NCBI RefSeq assembly: GCF_009758015.1
Contig: NZ_WSEL01000003.1
Location: forward strand, 620,001 to 684,000
Direction of reading: 5' to 3'
DNA length: 64,000 bases
Source: Ramlibacter pinisoli
GTDB lineage: Bacteria > Pseudomonadota > Gammaproteobacteria > Burkholderiales > Burkholderiaceae_C
Both the position numbers and the translations under genes were made by a program. Of the stretch, positions 16,126-25,021 are shown one piece after another (position 1 is the first letter of the stretch; every line of letters starts with the position of its first letter). The notes below the pieces were generated by a model. The model made no database searches. It was not told the origin of the DNA and worked only from the letters and a program-made list of their open reading frames with translations.

Positions 16126-17184
16126 ATGGACCACCTTCCACGCCTCACACCGCTCGGCTACGGCGCCCTGGCTGCCGTGGCCGCCATCGGCAGCGCCCTC
16201 TGGGTCGAGCACGCCTCGCGCGAGGCCGAGCGCCACCACCATGCACCGCACCACCTGCTGTACGTGCACGGCACGCGCCTGCACTACCGGCTGGTCGGCG
16301 AGGGGCCGCCGGTGCTGCTGGTGCACGGCAACCTGGTGCACGGCGCCGACTTCGAGGCCAGCGGCCTGCTCGCCCGGCTGGCCGAGCGGTACCAGGTGCT
16401 GGTGATCGACCGGCCCGGGTTCGGCCACAGCGACCGGCCGCGCGGCTACGCGTGGACGCCGGCGCGGCAGGCGCGCCTGCTGCACCAGGCCGCCGCGGCG
16501 CTGGGCGTGCACCGGCCGGTGGTCGTGGGGCATTCACTGGGCGCGCAGGTGGCGCTGGCCATGGCCCTGCAGGAACCGGCCGACGTGGCCGGGCTGGTGC
16601 TGGTCAGCGGCTACTACTGGCCCACCCCGCGGCTGGACCGCTGGCTCACGGCGCCGGCCGCCGTGCCCATCCTGGGCGACGTGCTGCGCTACACCACCTC
16701 CGCGTGGACGGCGCGGGCGACCCTGGGCGCCACGCTGCGCGCGATCTTCGACCCGTGGCCGGTGCCCGAGCAGTTCCAGCACTTGCTGCCGCGCGAGCTG
16801 CTGCTGCGCCCGCTGCAGCAACGGGCCACGGCCGAAGACGGCGCCCGCATGGTGGCCCAGGCCCGCGCGCTGCGGCCGCACTACGCCACGCTGCGCACCC
16901 CGGTGACCGTGGTCGCGGGCACCGAGGACGGCATCGTGTCGCCGCAGCAGTCGGTGCGGCTGCATGCCACCGTGCCGCGGGCGCGCCTGCGCATGGTCTC
17001 GGGCATGGGCCACATGGCGCACTACCAGGCGCACGAGCAGATCCTGTCCGGCATCGAGGAGGCGCTGGCGGCCGGCCGTCAGGGACTGGTGATGCCGGGC
17101 CATGTGGCGGCGGAGGCGCCCGTGGCCGGCCCGACGCCCCTCGGCGCGTCGGTGGCGGCTTCGCACGTGGTCGACACGCACTGA
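16126..17184 (+). CDS. Membrane-anchored alpha/beta hydrolase, tandem copy 2
   Basis: A 352-residue paralogue of 14729-15748, with the same anchor (LAAVAAIGSALWV, about 14-27), VHGNLVHG loop, nucleophile S137 in VVGHSLGAQ, Asp in AGTEDGIVSP and His in GMGHMAHY. The two differ mainly at the very N-terminus and in the C-terminal tail after the catalytic His. It ends in a gene-free gap before the convergent GH15 gene. Both copies keep their triads, so both are probably active, perhaps on different substrates. Confidence 0.88.
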   Translation: MDHLPRLTPLGYGALAAVAAIGSALWVEHASREAERHHHAPHHLLYVHGTRLHYRLVGEGPPVLLVHGNLVHGADFEASGLLARLAERYQVLVIDRPGFGHSDRPRGYAWTPARQARLLHQAAAALGVHRPVVVGHSLGAQVALAMALQEPADVAGLVLVSGYYWPTPRLDRWLTAPAAVPILGDVLRYTTSAWTARATLGATLRAIFDPWPVPEQFQHLLPRELLLRPLQQRATAEDGARMVAQARALRPHYATLRTPVTVVAGTEDGIVSPQQSVRLHATVPRARLRMVSGMGHMAHYQAHEQILSGIEEALAAGRQGLVMPGHVAAEAPVAGPTPLGASVAASHVVDTH

Positions 17185-17271
17185 CCGGATCGCGGCCGCC
17201 GACCTGCGTCACGGCCCCCGTCACGCCCATCCAGCACGGCGAGTCCGGCTCGCCGGTCCTACCCCGCGGCC

Positions 17272-19070
17272 CTACTCCGCGGCCTTCTCCGCGCGCTGCC
17301 GGGCCGGCCCCTCGGCCCGCTGCAGGTTCAGCGCCGAGTTGACGATGCCGATGTGGCTGAAGGCCTGCGGGAAGTTGCCCAGCATGCGCCGGGCCACCGG
17401 GTCGTACTCCTCCGACAGCAGGCCGACGTCGTTGCACAGGCCCAGCAGGCGCTCGTACAGGGAGCGTGCTTCCTGCAGCCGGCCCTGCAGCACCAGGTTG
17501 TCGACCAGCCAGAAGCTGCAGGCGACGAACACGCCTTCGCCGGGCGGCAGGCCGTCCACCGCGGGGTGGGTGATGTAGCGGCACACCAGGCCGTCGCGCA
17601 CCAGGTCGCGCTCGATCGCCGCCACGGTGGCCAGCATGCGCGGATCCTGCGGCGGCAGGAAACCCACGATCGGCAGCATCAGCAGCGCGGCGTCCAGGTC
17701 CCGGCCGCCCGCGAACTGCACGAAGCAGCCGGCCTGCGGGTCCAGGCAGTGCCGGCAGATCCAGGCATGGATCTCGTCGCGCAACGCGCGCCAGGGCGCC
17801 AGGTCGATGTCGGCCTGCTGCATCTCGGCCAGGCGCACGTAGCGGTCGATGGCCACCCAGGCCATCACCTTCGAATGCGTGAACTGGCGCGGCGGCCCGC
17901 GCACCTCCCACATGCCGGCGTCGGGTTCCTGCCAGATGCGGGCCACGTGCCGCATCACGGCCAGGGCGCGCTGCATCCCTTCCTTCTCGGGCGTCAGGCC
18001 GGCGGCCACCGAGTGCAGCAGCACGTCGGCCACCTCGCCGTAGATGTCCAGCTGGCGCTGGCGCGAGGCGGCATTGCCGATGCGCACCGGCCGGGCGCCG
18101 CCGTAGCCGGGCAGCCAGTCGGCCTCCCACTCGGGCAGCAGCCGCTCGCCGGCCACGCCGTACATGATCTGCATCTCGGCCGGCGAGGCCGCGCAGGCGC
18201 GCAGCAGCCAGTTGCGCCACTCGCGCGCCTCGTCCTGGTAGCCGGTCTGCAGCAGGGCCAGCAGCGCCATCGTCGAATCGCGCAGCCAGCAGAAACGGTA
18301 GTCCAGTTGCGCGCGCCGCCCCAGGCCTCGGGCAGCGAGGTGGTGGCGGCGGCCACCATGCCGCCGGTGCGCACGTTGGTCAGCGCCTTCAGCGTGAGCA
18401 GCGAGCGGTGCACCATCGCGACCCAGGGCCCGCCCACCTGGCAGCGCGACAGCCAGCCGCGCCAGTACGCGGTGGTCTCCTGCAGTGCCCGCTGCGCGTC
18501 CAGCGGCGGCGGGATGTCCTCGTACGAGACCGAATGGGTGAGCACGAAGGCCACCTCCTCGCCGGCGCCGATCTCGAAGTCGGCGTAGCTGCGGAAGTCC
18601 TGGCCCGCGTGCGGCACCGGGCCACGCAGCACCACCCGGTGCGCGCCCGCCACGGCGCACAGCACGCCGCCCTCGTGCGTGACCCAGGGCTTGGTCTGGC
18701 CATAGCCGAAGCGGATCGCCAGCTCGCTGCGCACGCGCACCCGCCCGCGCAGACCGCGCACCAGCCGCACCAGGTGGCGCAGCCCGGTGCCCACCGGCAG
18801 CGCGTCGACGACCTCGACGCTGCCCTCGCTGCAGTCGAAGCGCGTCTCCAGCAGCAGCGTGTCGTCGCGATACTGGCGCGTGGCGGTCGCGCTGCCGTCC
18901 AGCGGTGCGATGCGCCAGAAGCCGTTGTCGTCGTCGCCCAGCAGGGCGCAGAACAGCGCCTCGGAATCGATGCGCGGCCAGCAGAGCCAGTCGATCGCGC
19001 CGCTGCGGTCGACCAGGGCCACGGTCTCGCCGTCCCCCAGCAGGGCGTGGTCTTCGATGCGGCGGGGCAT
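17272..19070 (-). pseudogene. GH15 glycoside hydrolase (glucoamylase/trehalase-like), frameshifted
   Basis: Two reading frames together encode a complete roughly 599-residue GH15 protein. The N-terminal frame (from ATG at 19070) begins PRRIEDHALLGDGETVALVD and runs to SLPEAWGGARNW; the C-terminal frame resumes with DYRFCWLRDSTMALLALL and runs to the stop at 17272. Catalytic glutamates are present in MWEVRGPP and LLSEEYDP. The join is at about 18302-18305, where one C (G on the coding strand) is missing from what should read NWDYRFCWLRD. Everything else is intact, so this is either a very recent inactivation or a sequence error. Family role: exo-hydrolysis of alpha-glucosides such as trehalose or oligosaccharides. 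Confidence 0.85.
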
Positions 19071-19242
19071 GGCCGCATCTTGCCGGGCGATGGCCGGCCG
19101 CGTGTCGGATGCAAGCCCGACCTTCGCCGTCGGCACCGGCTGCAGAGCCAGGCCACGGGCTGACCGAACCGGTCCATGACGCCCCTGCGCCGACGAGCCA
19201 GCGCGGCCGCGCGCGACCGTTCGCGTCGGGCATGATCGCCGC

Positions 19243-20643
19243 ATGCTTTCCGCCTCGTTCGACACGCTCCCCCTCTCCCCCGCCACCCTCGACAACCTGC
19301 AGCGCCTGGGCTACCTGCAGATGACGGCGATCCAGGCCGCCGCCCTGCCCACCGCGCTGCTGGGCAAGGATGTGATCGCCCAGGCCAAGACCGGCAGCGG
19401 CAAGACCGCCGCTTTCGCGCTCACCCTGCTGGCCAACCTCAATCCGCGCCGCTTCGCCGTGCAGTCGCTGGTGCTGTGCCCCACCCGCGAGCTGGCCGAC
19501 CAGGTGACCACGGAAGTGCGCCGGCTCGCCCGCTCCGAAGACAACATCAAGGTGGTGACCCTGTGCGGCGGCGTGCCGCTGCGCGGGCAGCTGGCCACGC
19601 TGGAGCATGGCGCCCACATCGTGGTGGGCACGCCGGGCCGGGTGCTGGACCACCTGGAGCGCGGCAGCCTCGGTCTGGCGGCGCTGAACACGCTGGTGCT
19701 GGACGAGGCCGACCGCATGCTGGACATGGGCTTCGTCGACGACATCGGCAAGGTCGCCAGCCAGTGCCCGCCCGTGCGCCAGACGCTGCTGTTCTCCGCC
19801 ACCTACCCGGAGGGCATCGCGAAACTGGCGGCGCAGTTCATGCGCGAGCCGCTGACGGTGAAGGTCGAGGCGCAGCACGCCAGCGGCACCATCGCGCAGC
19901 GCTGGTACGAGGTCGCCGACCGCGATCGCCTCCCCGCCATCGCTCGCCTGCTCGACCACTTCCGGCCGGCCAGCACGCTGGCCTTCTGCAACACCAAGGT
20001 GCGCTGCCGCGAGGTGGTCGAGGCGCTGCAGGCGCAGGGCTTCAGCGCGCTGGCGCTGTACGGCGACCTGGAGCAGCGCGAGCGCGACCAGGTGCTGGTG
20101 CGCTTCGCCAACCGCAGCTGCTCGGTGCTGGTGGCCACCGACGTCGCCGCCCGGGGCCTCGACATCGCCAGCCTGGCCTGCGTGCTGAACGTCGACGTCA
20201 CGCCCGACCCCGAGGTGCACATCCACCGCATCGGCCGCACCGGCCGCGCCGGCGAGACCGGCCTCGCCCTCCACCTGGCCAGCCTGGACGAGATGGGGGC
20301 GGTCGGCCGCATCGAGCAGTTGCAGGGCCGCGAGAGCGAGTGGCACCCGCTGGACGAATTGACACCGGCCGGCGGTGCCCCGCTGGTGCCGCCCATGGTG
20401 ACATTGCACATCCAGGGCGGGCGCAAGGAAAAGATCCGCCCCGGCGACGTGCTGGGCGCACTGACCAAGGACCTGGGCTACACCCGCGAACAGGTCGGCA
20501 AGATCGACGTCAACGAGTTCTCCACCTACGTCGCGGTGGAACGCAGCATCGCCCAGCAGGCGGCGGCGCGCCTGAACGCCGGCAAGGTGAAGGGGCGCGG
20601 GGTGAAGGTGCGGGTGCTGGACGACACGGATGGCGGGGACTGA
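19243..20643 (+). CDS. dbpA: ATP-dependent RNA helicase DbpA
   Basis: A 466-residue DEAD-box helicase. Motifs in order: Q-motif region YLQMTAIQAAALP, Walker A AKTGSGKT, PTRELA, GTPGR, DEAD in LVLDEADRMLDMG, SAT, ATDVAARGLD and HRIGRTGRAG. The last 75 residues form the DbpA RNA-binding domain (MVTLHIQGGRKEKIRPGDVL onward), which targets hairpin 92 of 23S rRNA; this makes the DbpA assignment firm. The role is a late step of 50S ribosome assembly. CATGAT six bases before the ATG is a weak -10 candidate; no Shine-Dalgarno is seen. Confidence 0.94.
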   Translation: MLSASFDTLPLSPATLDNLQRLGYLQMTAIQAAALPTALLGKDVIAQAKTGSGKTAAFALTLLANLNPRRFAVQSLVLCPTRELADQVTTEVRRLARSEDNIKVVTLCGGVPLRGQLATLEHGAHIVVGTPGRVLDHLERGSLGLAALNTLVLDEADRMLDMGFVDDIGKVASQCPPVRQTLLFSATYPEGIAKLAAQFMREPLTVKVEAQHASGTIAQRWYEVADRDRLPAIARLLDHFRPASTLAFCNTKVRCREVVEALQAQGFSALALYGDLEQRERDQVLVRFANRSCSVLVATDVAARGLDIASLACVLNVDVTPDPEVHIHRIGRTGRAGETGLALHLASLDEMGAVGRIEQLQGRESEWHPLDELTPAGGAPLVPPMVTLHIQGGRKEKIRPGDVLGALTKDLGYTREQVGKIDVNEFSTYVAVERSIAQQAAARLNAGKVKGRGVKVRVLDDTDGGD

Positions 20644-20682
20644 CCAGGCCGTCCTCCCGTTCATCCCACAGAGAATCGCCCG

Positions 20683-21219
20683 ATGCCCCTTGTCGCCACC
20701 TCCGCCCGTCGCCAGCTCGCGATGGCCATCATGCTCGCCCTGGCCGTTGCCGGCGGGATCATCCGGCACGAAGCGCCCAATCCGTCCACCCTGCGCGACA
20801 TCGGCACGCTGCTGCTGGTGATGTGGCTGCCCGCGGTGGGCAACTTCGTCGGCTTCCTGATGCGCAAGATCCCGTCCGGCACGCCGCCGCCGACGCACTT
20901 CGATCCGGACTCACCGTTCGTCGCGCAGTTGCGGGTTCGACTCGAGCCCGGCCCGCTGCCGGACGGCTTCCTGGCCTCGCTCGAGCCGGTGGACGATCTC
21001 GGCACGCTGCTGGTCGGCCGCCGCGGGTTCACGATCCGGTTCGATCGGCCGGTGGCCGAGTGGCTCGCCGCGCCGGGCAGCGACCCCGTCGCGGTGGAGT
21101 GCCTGCTGCCCGATGTGGCCCTGCGCACCTTGTTGCCGGGCACGCAGGTCCACCTGCTGGTGGGGACGACGGCCGTTGCGAAGGGGCAGGTCGTGGAGCA
21201 GGTCACGCTCCCGGCCTGA
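20683..21219 (+). CDS. Hypothetical membrane protein with C-terminal soluble domain
   Basis: A 178-residue protein with two hydrophobic helices near the N-terminus (about residues 9-26 and 40-58), then a soluble, Leu/Val-rich domain of about 110 residues without recognisable motifs. The C-terminal part alternates short strands (TLLVGRRGFTIRF, VHLLVGTTAVAKGQVVEQV) and may form a beta-sandwich. It lies 39 bases after dbpA on the same strand. Its 3' end overlaps the convergent hybrid kinase by 17 bases. I do not recognise the family. Confidence 0.65.
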   Translation: MPLVATSARRQLAMAIMLALAVAGGIIRHEAPNPSTLRDIGTLLLVMWLPAVGNFVGFLMRKIPSGTPPPTHFDPDSPFVAQLRVRLEPGPLPDGFLASLEPVDDLGTLLVGRRGFTIRFDRPVAEWLAAPGSDPVAVECLLPDVALRTLLPGTQVHLLVGTTAVAKGQVVEQVTLPA

Positions 21220-23524
21220 GCCCCGCCTCCGGAGGAAGGACCAGCGGGCCCCGGCCCTTGCCCAACCTCTCATCCAGCAGCGCCACCAGGTCGCCCGGCG
21301 CCACCGGCTTGGTGAGGTGGGCGTCGAAGCCGGCCGTCTTGGCCGCCTGCTGGTCGCTCTGCTGGCCCCAGCCGGTCAGCGCGATCAGCAACGGTTGCTG
21401 CGACAGGTCGGTGCTGGCACGGATGCGGCGGCAGGCCTCGTAGCCGTCGATGTCCGGCAGTCCGATGTCCAGCAGCACCACCTCCGGCTCCTGCTCGCGC
21501 ACCACCCGCACGGCCGATTCGCCGTCGTGCGCCAGGACGACGGCATAGCCGTTCATGCCCAGCAGCTCGCCCAGCGTGTCGGCCGCATCGCGGTTGTCGT
21601 CGACCACCAGCACGCGGCCGCCCTGCCCGTTCATCTGCGTCGACTCGGGGGCGGGCGGCTGGATGGCCGGGGGGGCCTCGATGCGCGGCAGCCCGATGCA
21701 GAAGCTGCTGCCGTGGCCCAGCCCCTTGCTCTCGGCGCGGATGGTGCCGCCGTGCAGCTCCACCAGCCGGCGCGTGAGCGCCAGGCCGATGCCCAGGCCG
21801 GTGTTGCCGCCGTGCCCGCTGTGCCGCTCCTGCACGAAGAGGTCGAAGATGCGTTCCAGGTTCTCGGGCGAGATGCCGACACCGCTGTCGCGCACCTCGA
21901 CCAGCACCTGGTCGCCCTGCGCATGCACGCGCACCCCCAGGCGGCCGCCGGCGGCGGTGAACTTCACGGCGTTGTTCAGCAGGTTGACCACGCACTGCGT
22001 GAGGCGGGTGACGTCGCCGCGCACCCAGGGCGGCGGCTGCCCGATCTCCTGCTCCAGCACCAGGCCCGCGCGGGTGGCAGTGGCGCTGAGGGCATCGACG
22101 GCGGCCGCGGCCACCTCCGCCATGTTCACCGGCTCCTGGCGCAGGTGGATGCGGCCCAGGGTGATGCGCGAGACGTCGAGCAGGTCATCCACCAGGTGCG
22201 ACAGGTGCAGGGTCTGGCGCTCGATGGCGGCGCGCGCCCGCTCCACCACCGGATCGGCGGTGCCCCGCAACCGGATCAATTCCACCGCGGTGCGGATCGG
22301 GGCCAGCGGGTTGCGCAGTTCGTGCGCCAGCGTGGCCAGGAATTCGTCCTTCTGGCGATCGGCCTGGCGCAGCATGACCTCCTGGCTCTCGGCCAGGCGG
22401 CGGCGCGTGCGCTCCTCCACGCGCTTCTGCTCGGCGACGGCGCCCTCGCGCAGGGCCTTGGCCAGCACGTCCAGTTCGGCGATGCCGGTGTCGCGCTCCG
22501 GCGGCGGCGGCCGGCCGGCCAGGGCGTCCTCGCCCAGCTCGCGCAGCGGCCGCGCGAGGCGCCGGCTCAGGATGCCGGCCAGGGTGATGCTGACGGCCAT
22601 CGCTGCCAGCAGGAGCAGCACCCAGGCCAGCGACGTGATGCGGGTCGGGAACACGTGCCCGCCATGTTCCTGCGAGACGCGCACCGTGAACCCGTTGGTG
22701 GGCGAGCGGGCCCACGCGCCCATCAGGCTCTTGCCGTCCCGCCCGGTGGCCCGGTACAGGCCGCTGCTGCGGTCCGGCTCCATCGCGATGGGCGTGGCCT
22801 TGTCCGCCAGGTGGGCGGCCGAACTCTTGTTGGTGGCGACCACCACGCCGCGCCGGTCGATCAGGCTGGCCCGGATCTCGGGTGCGCGAACGGCCGAGCG
22901 CAGGCGGTCCTCCAGCACCGCCGGAGGGTAGGAAAAGATCAGCGCATAGCGCGGCTGGCCATCGCGCTGCACCGGGATGGACAGCGACAGCGCCGGGCGG
23001 TGCACGTTCACCCCGTAGTAGAGGTCGCTGTAGGCCGGCCGGTTGGTCTGGAACACCTGGCGCGACAGGTTGCCCGAACTCAGGGGCAGGGCCTTCCCCT
23101 CCCAGTTCACCTCCAGCCGCTGCTCGCCCAGCTGCCACAGGTTGGGCAGCGCATCGCCCCAGTTCACCGCCGTGTTGAACTGGGCCTTGCCGTCGGGACC
23201 GACCAGCACGATGACGCTGCCGGGGACGCGGCGCGTGATCTCGGAGGCGAACAGGCGCAGCTGCTGCCAGTCCTGGCGATCGATCTGCGGCGAGGCCGCC
23301 AGCACGTCGAGCTGGGCACGGCCGCGGTCGAACTCGGCGTCGGTCACCTCCACCAGCGTCTCGGCCAGCGCCGCCAGGCGGGTGCTGGCCGTGCGGTTCT
23401 CCTGCGCGGTCTGCAGCGCCAGCAGGGCCAACGTTCCGAGGAGCAGGGGCGTGATGACGGCAGCCAGCAACCACCAGAGGACGTGGTTGAGGTTTCGAGG
23501 CCGCGGGAGAAACTTCAAGTGCAT
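21203..23524 (-). CDS. Hybrid sensor histidine kinase/response regulator
   Basis: A 773-residue membrane hybrid kinase. Transmembrane helix 1 is at about 13-37, followed by a large periplasmic Cache-like sensor (about 40-280), helix 2 near 300-320 and a HAMP-like linker. HisKA carries H401 in AHELRNPLAP, the ATPase has VVNLLNNAVKF, DSGVGI and GLGIGLAL, and the C-terminal receiver has phospho-acceptor D686 in LLDIGLPDIDGY. The start at 23524 (MHLKFLPR) was preferred over an upstream ATG because it places helix 1 directly at the N-terminus. There is no output DNA-binding domain, so a partner regulator is expected elsewhere. Confidence 0.9.
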   Translation of the reverse strand: MHLKFLPRPRNLNHVLWWLLAAVITPLLLGTLALLALQTAQENRTASTRLAALAETLVEVTDAEFDRGRAQLDVLAASPQIDRQDWQQLRLFASEITRRVPGSVIVLVGPDGKAQFNTAVNWGDALPNLWQLGEQRLEVNWEGKALPLSSGNLSRQVFQTNRPAYSDLYYGVNVHRPALSLSIPVQRDGQPRYALIFSYPPAVLEDRLRSAVRAPEIRASLIDRRGVVVATNKSSAAHLADKATPIAMEPDRSSGLYRATGRDGKSLMGAWARSPTNGFTVRVSQEHGGHVFPTRITSLAWVLLLLAAMAVSITLAGILSRRLARPLRELGEDALAGRPPPPERDTGIAELDVLAKALREGAVAEQKRVEERTRRRLAESQEVMLRQADRQKDEFLATLAHELRNPLAPIRTAVELIRLRGTADPVVERARAAIERQTLHLSHLVDDLLDVSRITLGRIHLRQEPVNMAEVAAAAVDALSATATRAGLVLEQEIGQPPPWVRGDVTRLTQCVVNLLNNAVKFTAAGGRLGVRVHAQGDQVLVEVRDSGVGISPENLERIFDLFVQERHSGHGGNTGLGIGLALTRRLVELHGGTIRAESKGLGHGSSFCIGLPRIEAPPAIQPPAPESTQMNGQGGRVLVVDDNRDAADTLGELLGMNGYAVVLAHDGESAVRVVREQEPEVVLLDIGLPDIDGYEACRRIRASTDLSQQPLLIALTGWGQQSDQQAAKTAGFDAHLTKPVAPGDLVALLDERLGKGRGPLVLPPEAGLRPGA

Positions 23525-23675
23525 TGCGGCGGCAGCAACGCCGCTGGAGAAGTGCCGACCAACTCTAGCCGCAAGACCCGGCGAGCGGGAGCAGACGGGC
23601 GCGCAATCCGCCATCGGAATGGGCCGTCGTCGCACGGGCAGCTCGGCCGGACGGGAGACGGCTCAGCCGTGCGCG

Positions 23676-23699
23676 ATGCTTCGCTGGGCGACGAAGCAT
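23676..23699. promoter_or_regulatory. Inverted repeat, probable ArsR-type operator
   Basis: ATGCTTCG (23676-23683) and CGAAGCAT (23692-23699) are perfect 8-base inverted arms around an 8-base spacer. They end 30 bases before the ATG of the regulator at 23730, where autorepression by an ArsR-type dimer would be expected. Confidence 0.5.
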
Positions 23700-23729
23700 G
23701 GGCGCGCGGCCATGCCGCACACTGGGCGC

Positions 23730-24476
23730 ATGAACACCAACCAGGTCGCCCGCATTGCCGCGCTGCTGGGCGAGCCGGCACGCACCGGCATGCTGCTGGC
23801 CCTGATGGACGGGCGGGCCCTCACCGCGCATGAGCTGGCGGCCGCCGGCGGCATCACGCCCGCCACCGCCAGCCGGCACCTGGCGCTGCTGGTCGAGGCC
23901 GACCTGCTGCGGCTGGACCGGCAGGGCCGGCACCGCTACCACCGGCTGGCTTCGCCCGAGGTGGCGCGCCTGCTCGAAAGCGTCATGCAGCTGGCGGCGC
24001 AGTCGGCGCCCGACCGTCCGCGCGTGGCCACCGGCCCGCGCGACGCGACGATGCGCCTGGCACGCACCTGCTACGACCACCTGGCCGGCCGCATCGCCGT
24101 GGCGATCGCCCAGCGGCTGGTGGACGAACGTGCGGTGCTGGTGGAAGACGACACGGCCGTGGTCACCGAGCGCGCCGGCCCGGTGCTGGAGGGACTGGGC
24201 CTGCGCTCGGAGGTGGTGCACGCGCGTGGCCCCGGCCAGCGGCCCGCCTGCCGGCCCTGCCTGGACTGGGGCGAGCGGCGCATGCACCTGGCCGGCCGCC
24301 TGGGCGCCTTGCTGTGCTCGCACACGCTGCAGATGGGCTGGCTGCTGCAGGCGCCCGGCACGCGGGCGCTGCAGCTCACGCCGCGCGGCGCCGTGGCGCT
24401 GCGCGACTGGCTGGGCGTGGAGCGCTGGATGTCGGTGCAGGCTGGCGACCCCGTTCAGCAGCGCAGTTCGCGGTAG
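23730..24476 (+). CDS. ArsR-type winged-helix transcriptional regulator
   Basis: A 248-residue regulator. The N-terminal winged helix (residues 5-90) has ALLGEPARTGMLLALMDG, the recognition-helix region GGITPATASRHLALLVEADL and the wing RLDRQGRHRYHRL. The C-terminal half contains CRPCLDWGERRMHLAGRLGA, a pattern typical of a subgroup of long ArsR-like regulators; the CRPC cysteines could sense metal or redox, by inference. CACACT six bases before the ATG may be a -10 box. Its 3' end overlaps the convergent gene at 24455 by 22 bases. Confidence 0.85.
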   Translation: MNTNQVARIAALLGEPARTGMLLALMDGRALTAHELAAAGGITPATASRHLALLVEADLLRLDRQGRHRYHRLASPEVARLLESVMQLAAQSAPDRPRVATGPRDATMRLARTCYDHLAGRIAVAIAQRLVDERAVLVEDDTAVVTERAGPVLEGLGLRSEVVHARGPGQRPACRPCLDWGERRMHLAGRLGALLCSHTLQMGWLLQAPGTRALQLTPRGAVALRDWLGVERWMSVQAGDPVQQRSSR

Positions 24477-24874
24477 CGCACCCGCAGCATCGCGAGGTCG
24501 CCCTCCTCCGCCTCGGTCGGCATCGAGCCCTTGTTGCGCATGCGCACCTCGTCGGCACGGATGTGCCCCTGCAGCGCTTCGCACTGCTGGCGCGTGTCGG
24601 CATCGAGCGCGGCGCGGGCCATCTGGTGCGCACGGTCCTGCGGCGGCACCGCGTGGCGGTCGAAGGTCTTGCTCACCCGGCCCGTGCCCAGCTGCTGGGC
24701 GCCGGCGCACGGCACATGGGTGTACGTCAGGCCGGTCGCTCCGGCGCAGCGGTACACGGGGTTCTGCGGCGGTGGCTGGTTCTGGGCCGGATAGCCGCCG
24801 TCCTGCGCGCCCGCCGGCGGCGCGGACAACAAGGCGATGGAAGCGATCGACAGCAGGCGAGGCAAGGTGTGCAT
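24455..24874 (-). CDS. Secreted DUF4124-like small protein
   Basis: A 139-residue exported protein. The signal peptide is LLSIASIALLSAPPAGA (about 7-23). The mature part has VYRCAGATGLTYTHVPCAG, the pattern of DUF4124 domains in which two Cys flank a short hairpin, and ends YRELRC with a further Cys. The ATG at 24874 was chosen because it opens the signal peptide. The final 22 bases overlap the end of the convergent ArsR-type gene, so antisense interference between the two transcripts is possible. The role is unknown. Confidence 0.75.
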   Translation of the reverse strand: MHTLPRLLSIASIALLSAPPAGAQDGGYPAQNQPPPQNPVYRCAGATGLTYTHVPCAGAQQLGTGRVSKTFDRHAVPPQDRAHQMARAALDADTRQQCEALQGHIRADEVRMRNKGSMPTEAEEGDLAMLRVRYRELRC

Positions 24875-25021
24875 GGCGAGCTCCGTGACGAATGGCTGAG
24901 CTTCCATGCTGCCCAAGCCGCCGACGGGCTGCCTGCCGAAACTGCAACCAAACTCGGCCGTAGGCGAGCAAGCGTGAGCCGTGTAACCAGACATTCCGGG
25001 CTGTCGCGCCGGCGCCGCAAC

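Noticed and set aside
18304..20898. Minus-strand open frame continuing far beyond the GH15 gene, opposite dbpA
   Set aside because: Only the part from 17272 to about 18303 encodes GH15 sequence; the remainder is an antisense shadow of dbpA and the N-terminal GH15 region.
23524..23635. Longer start for the hybrid histidine kinase at 23635
   Set aside because: The extra 37 residues are Arg/Ala-rich without structure, and the shorter start puts the first membrane helix at the N-terminus as usual.
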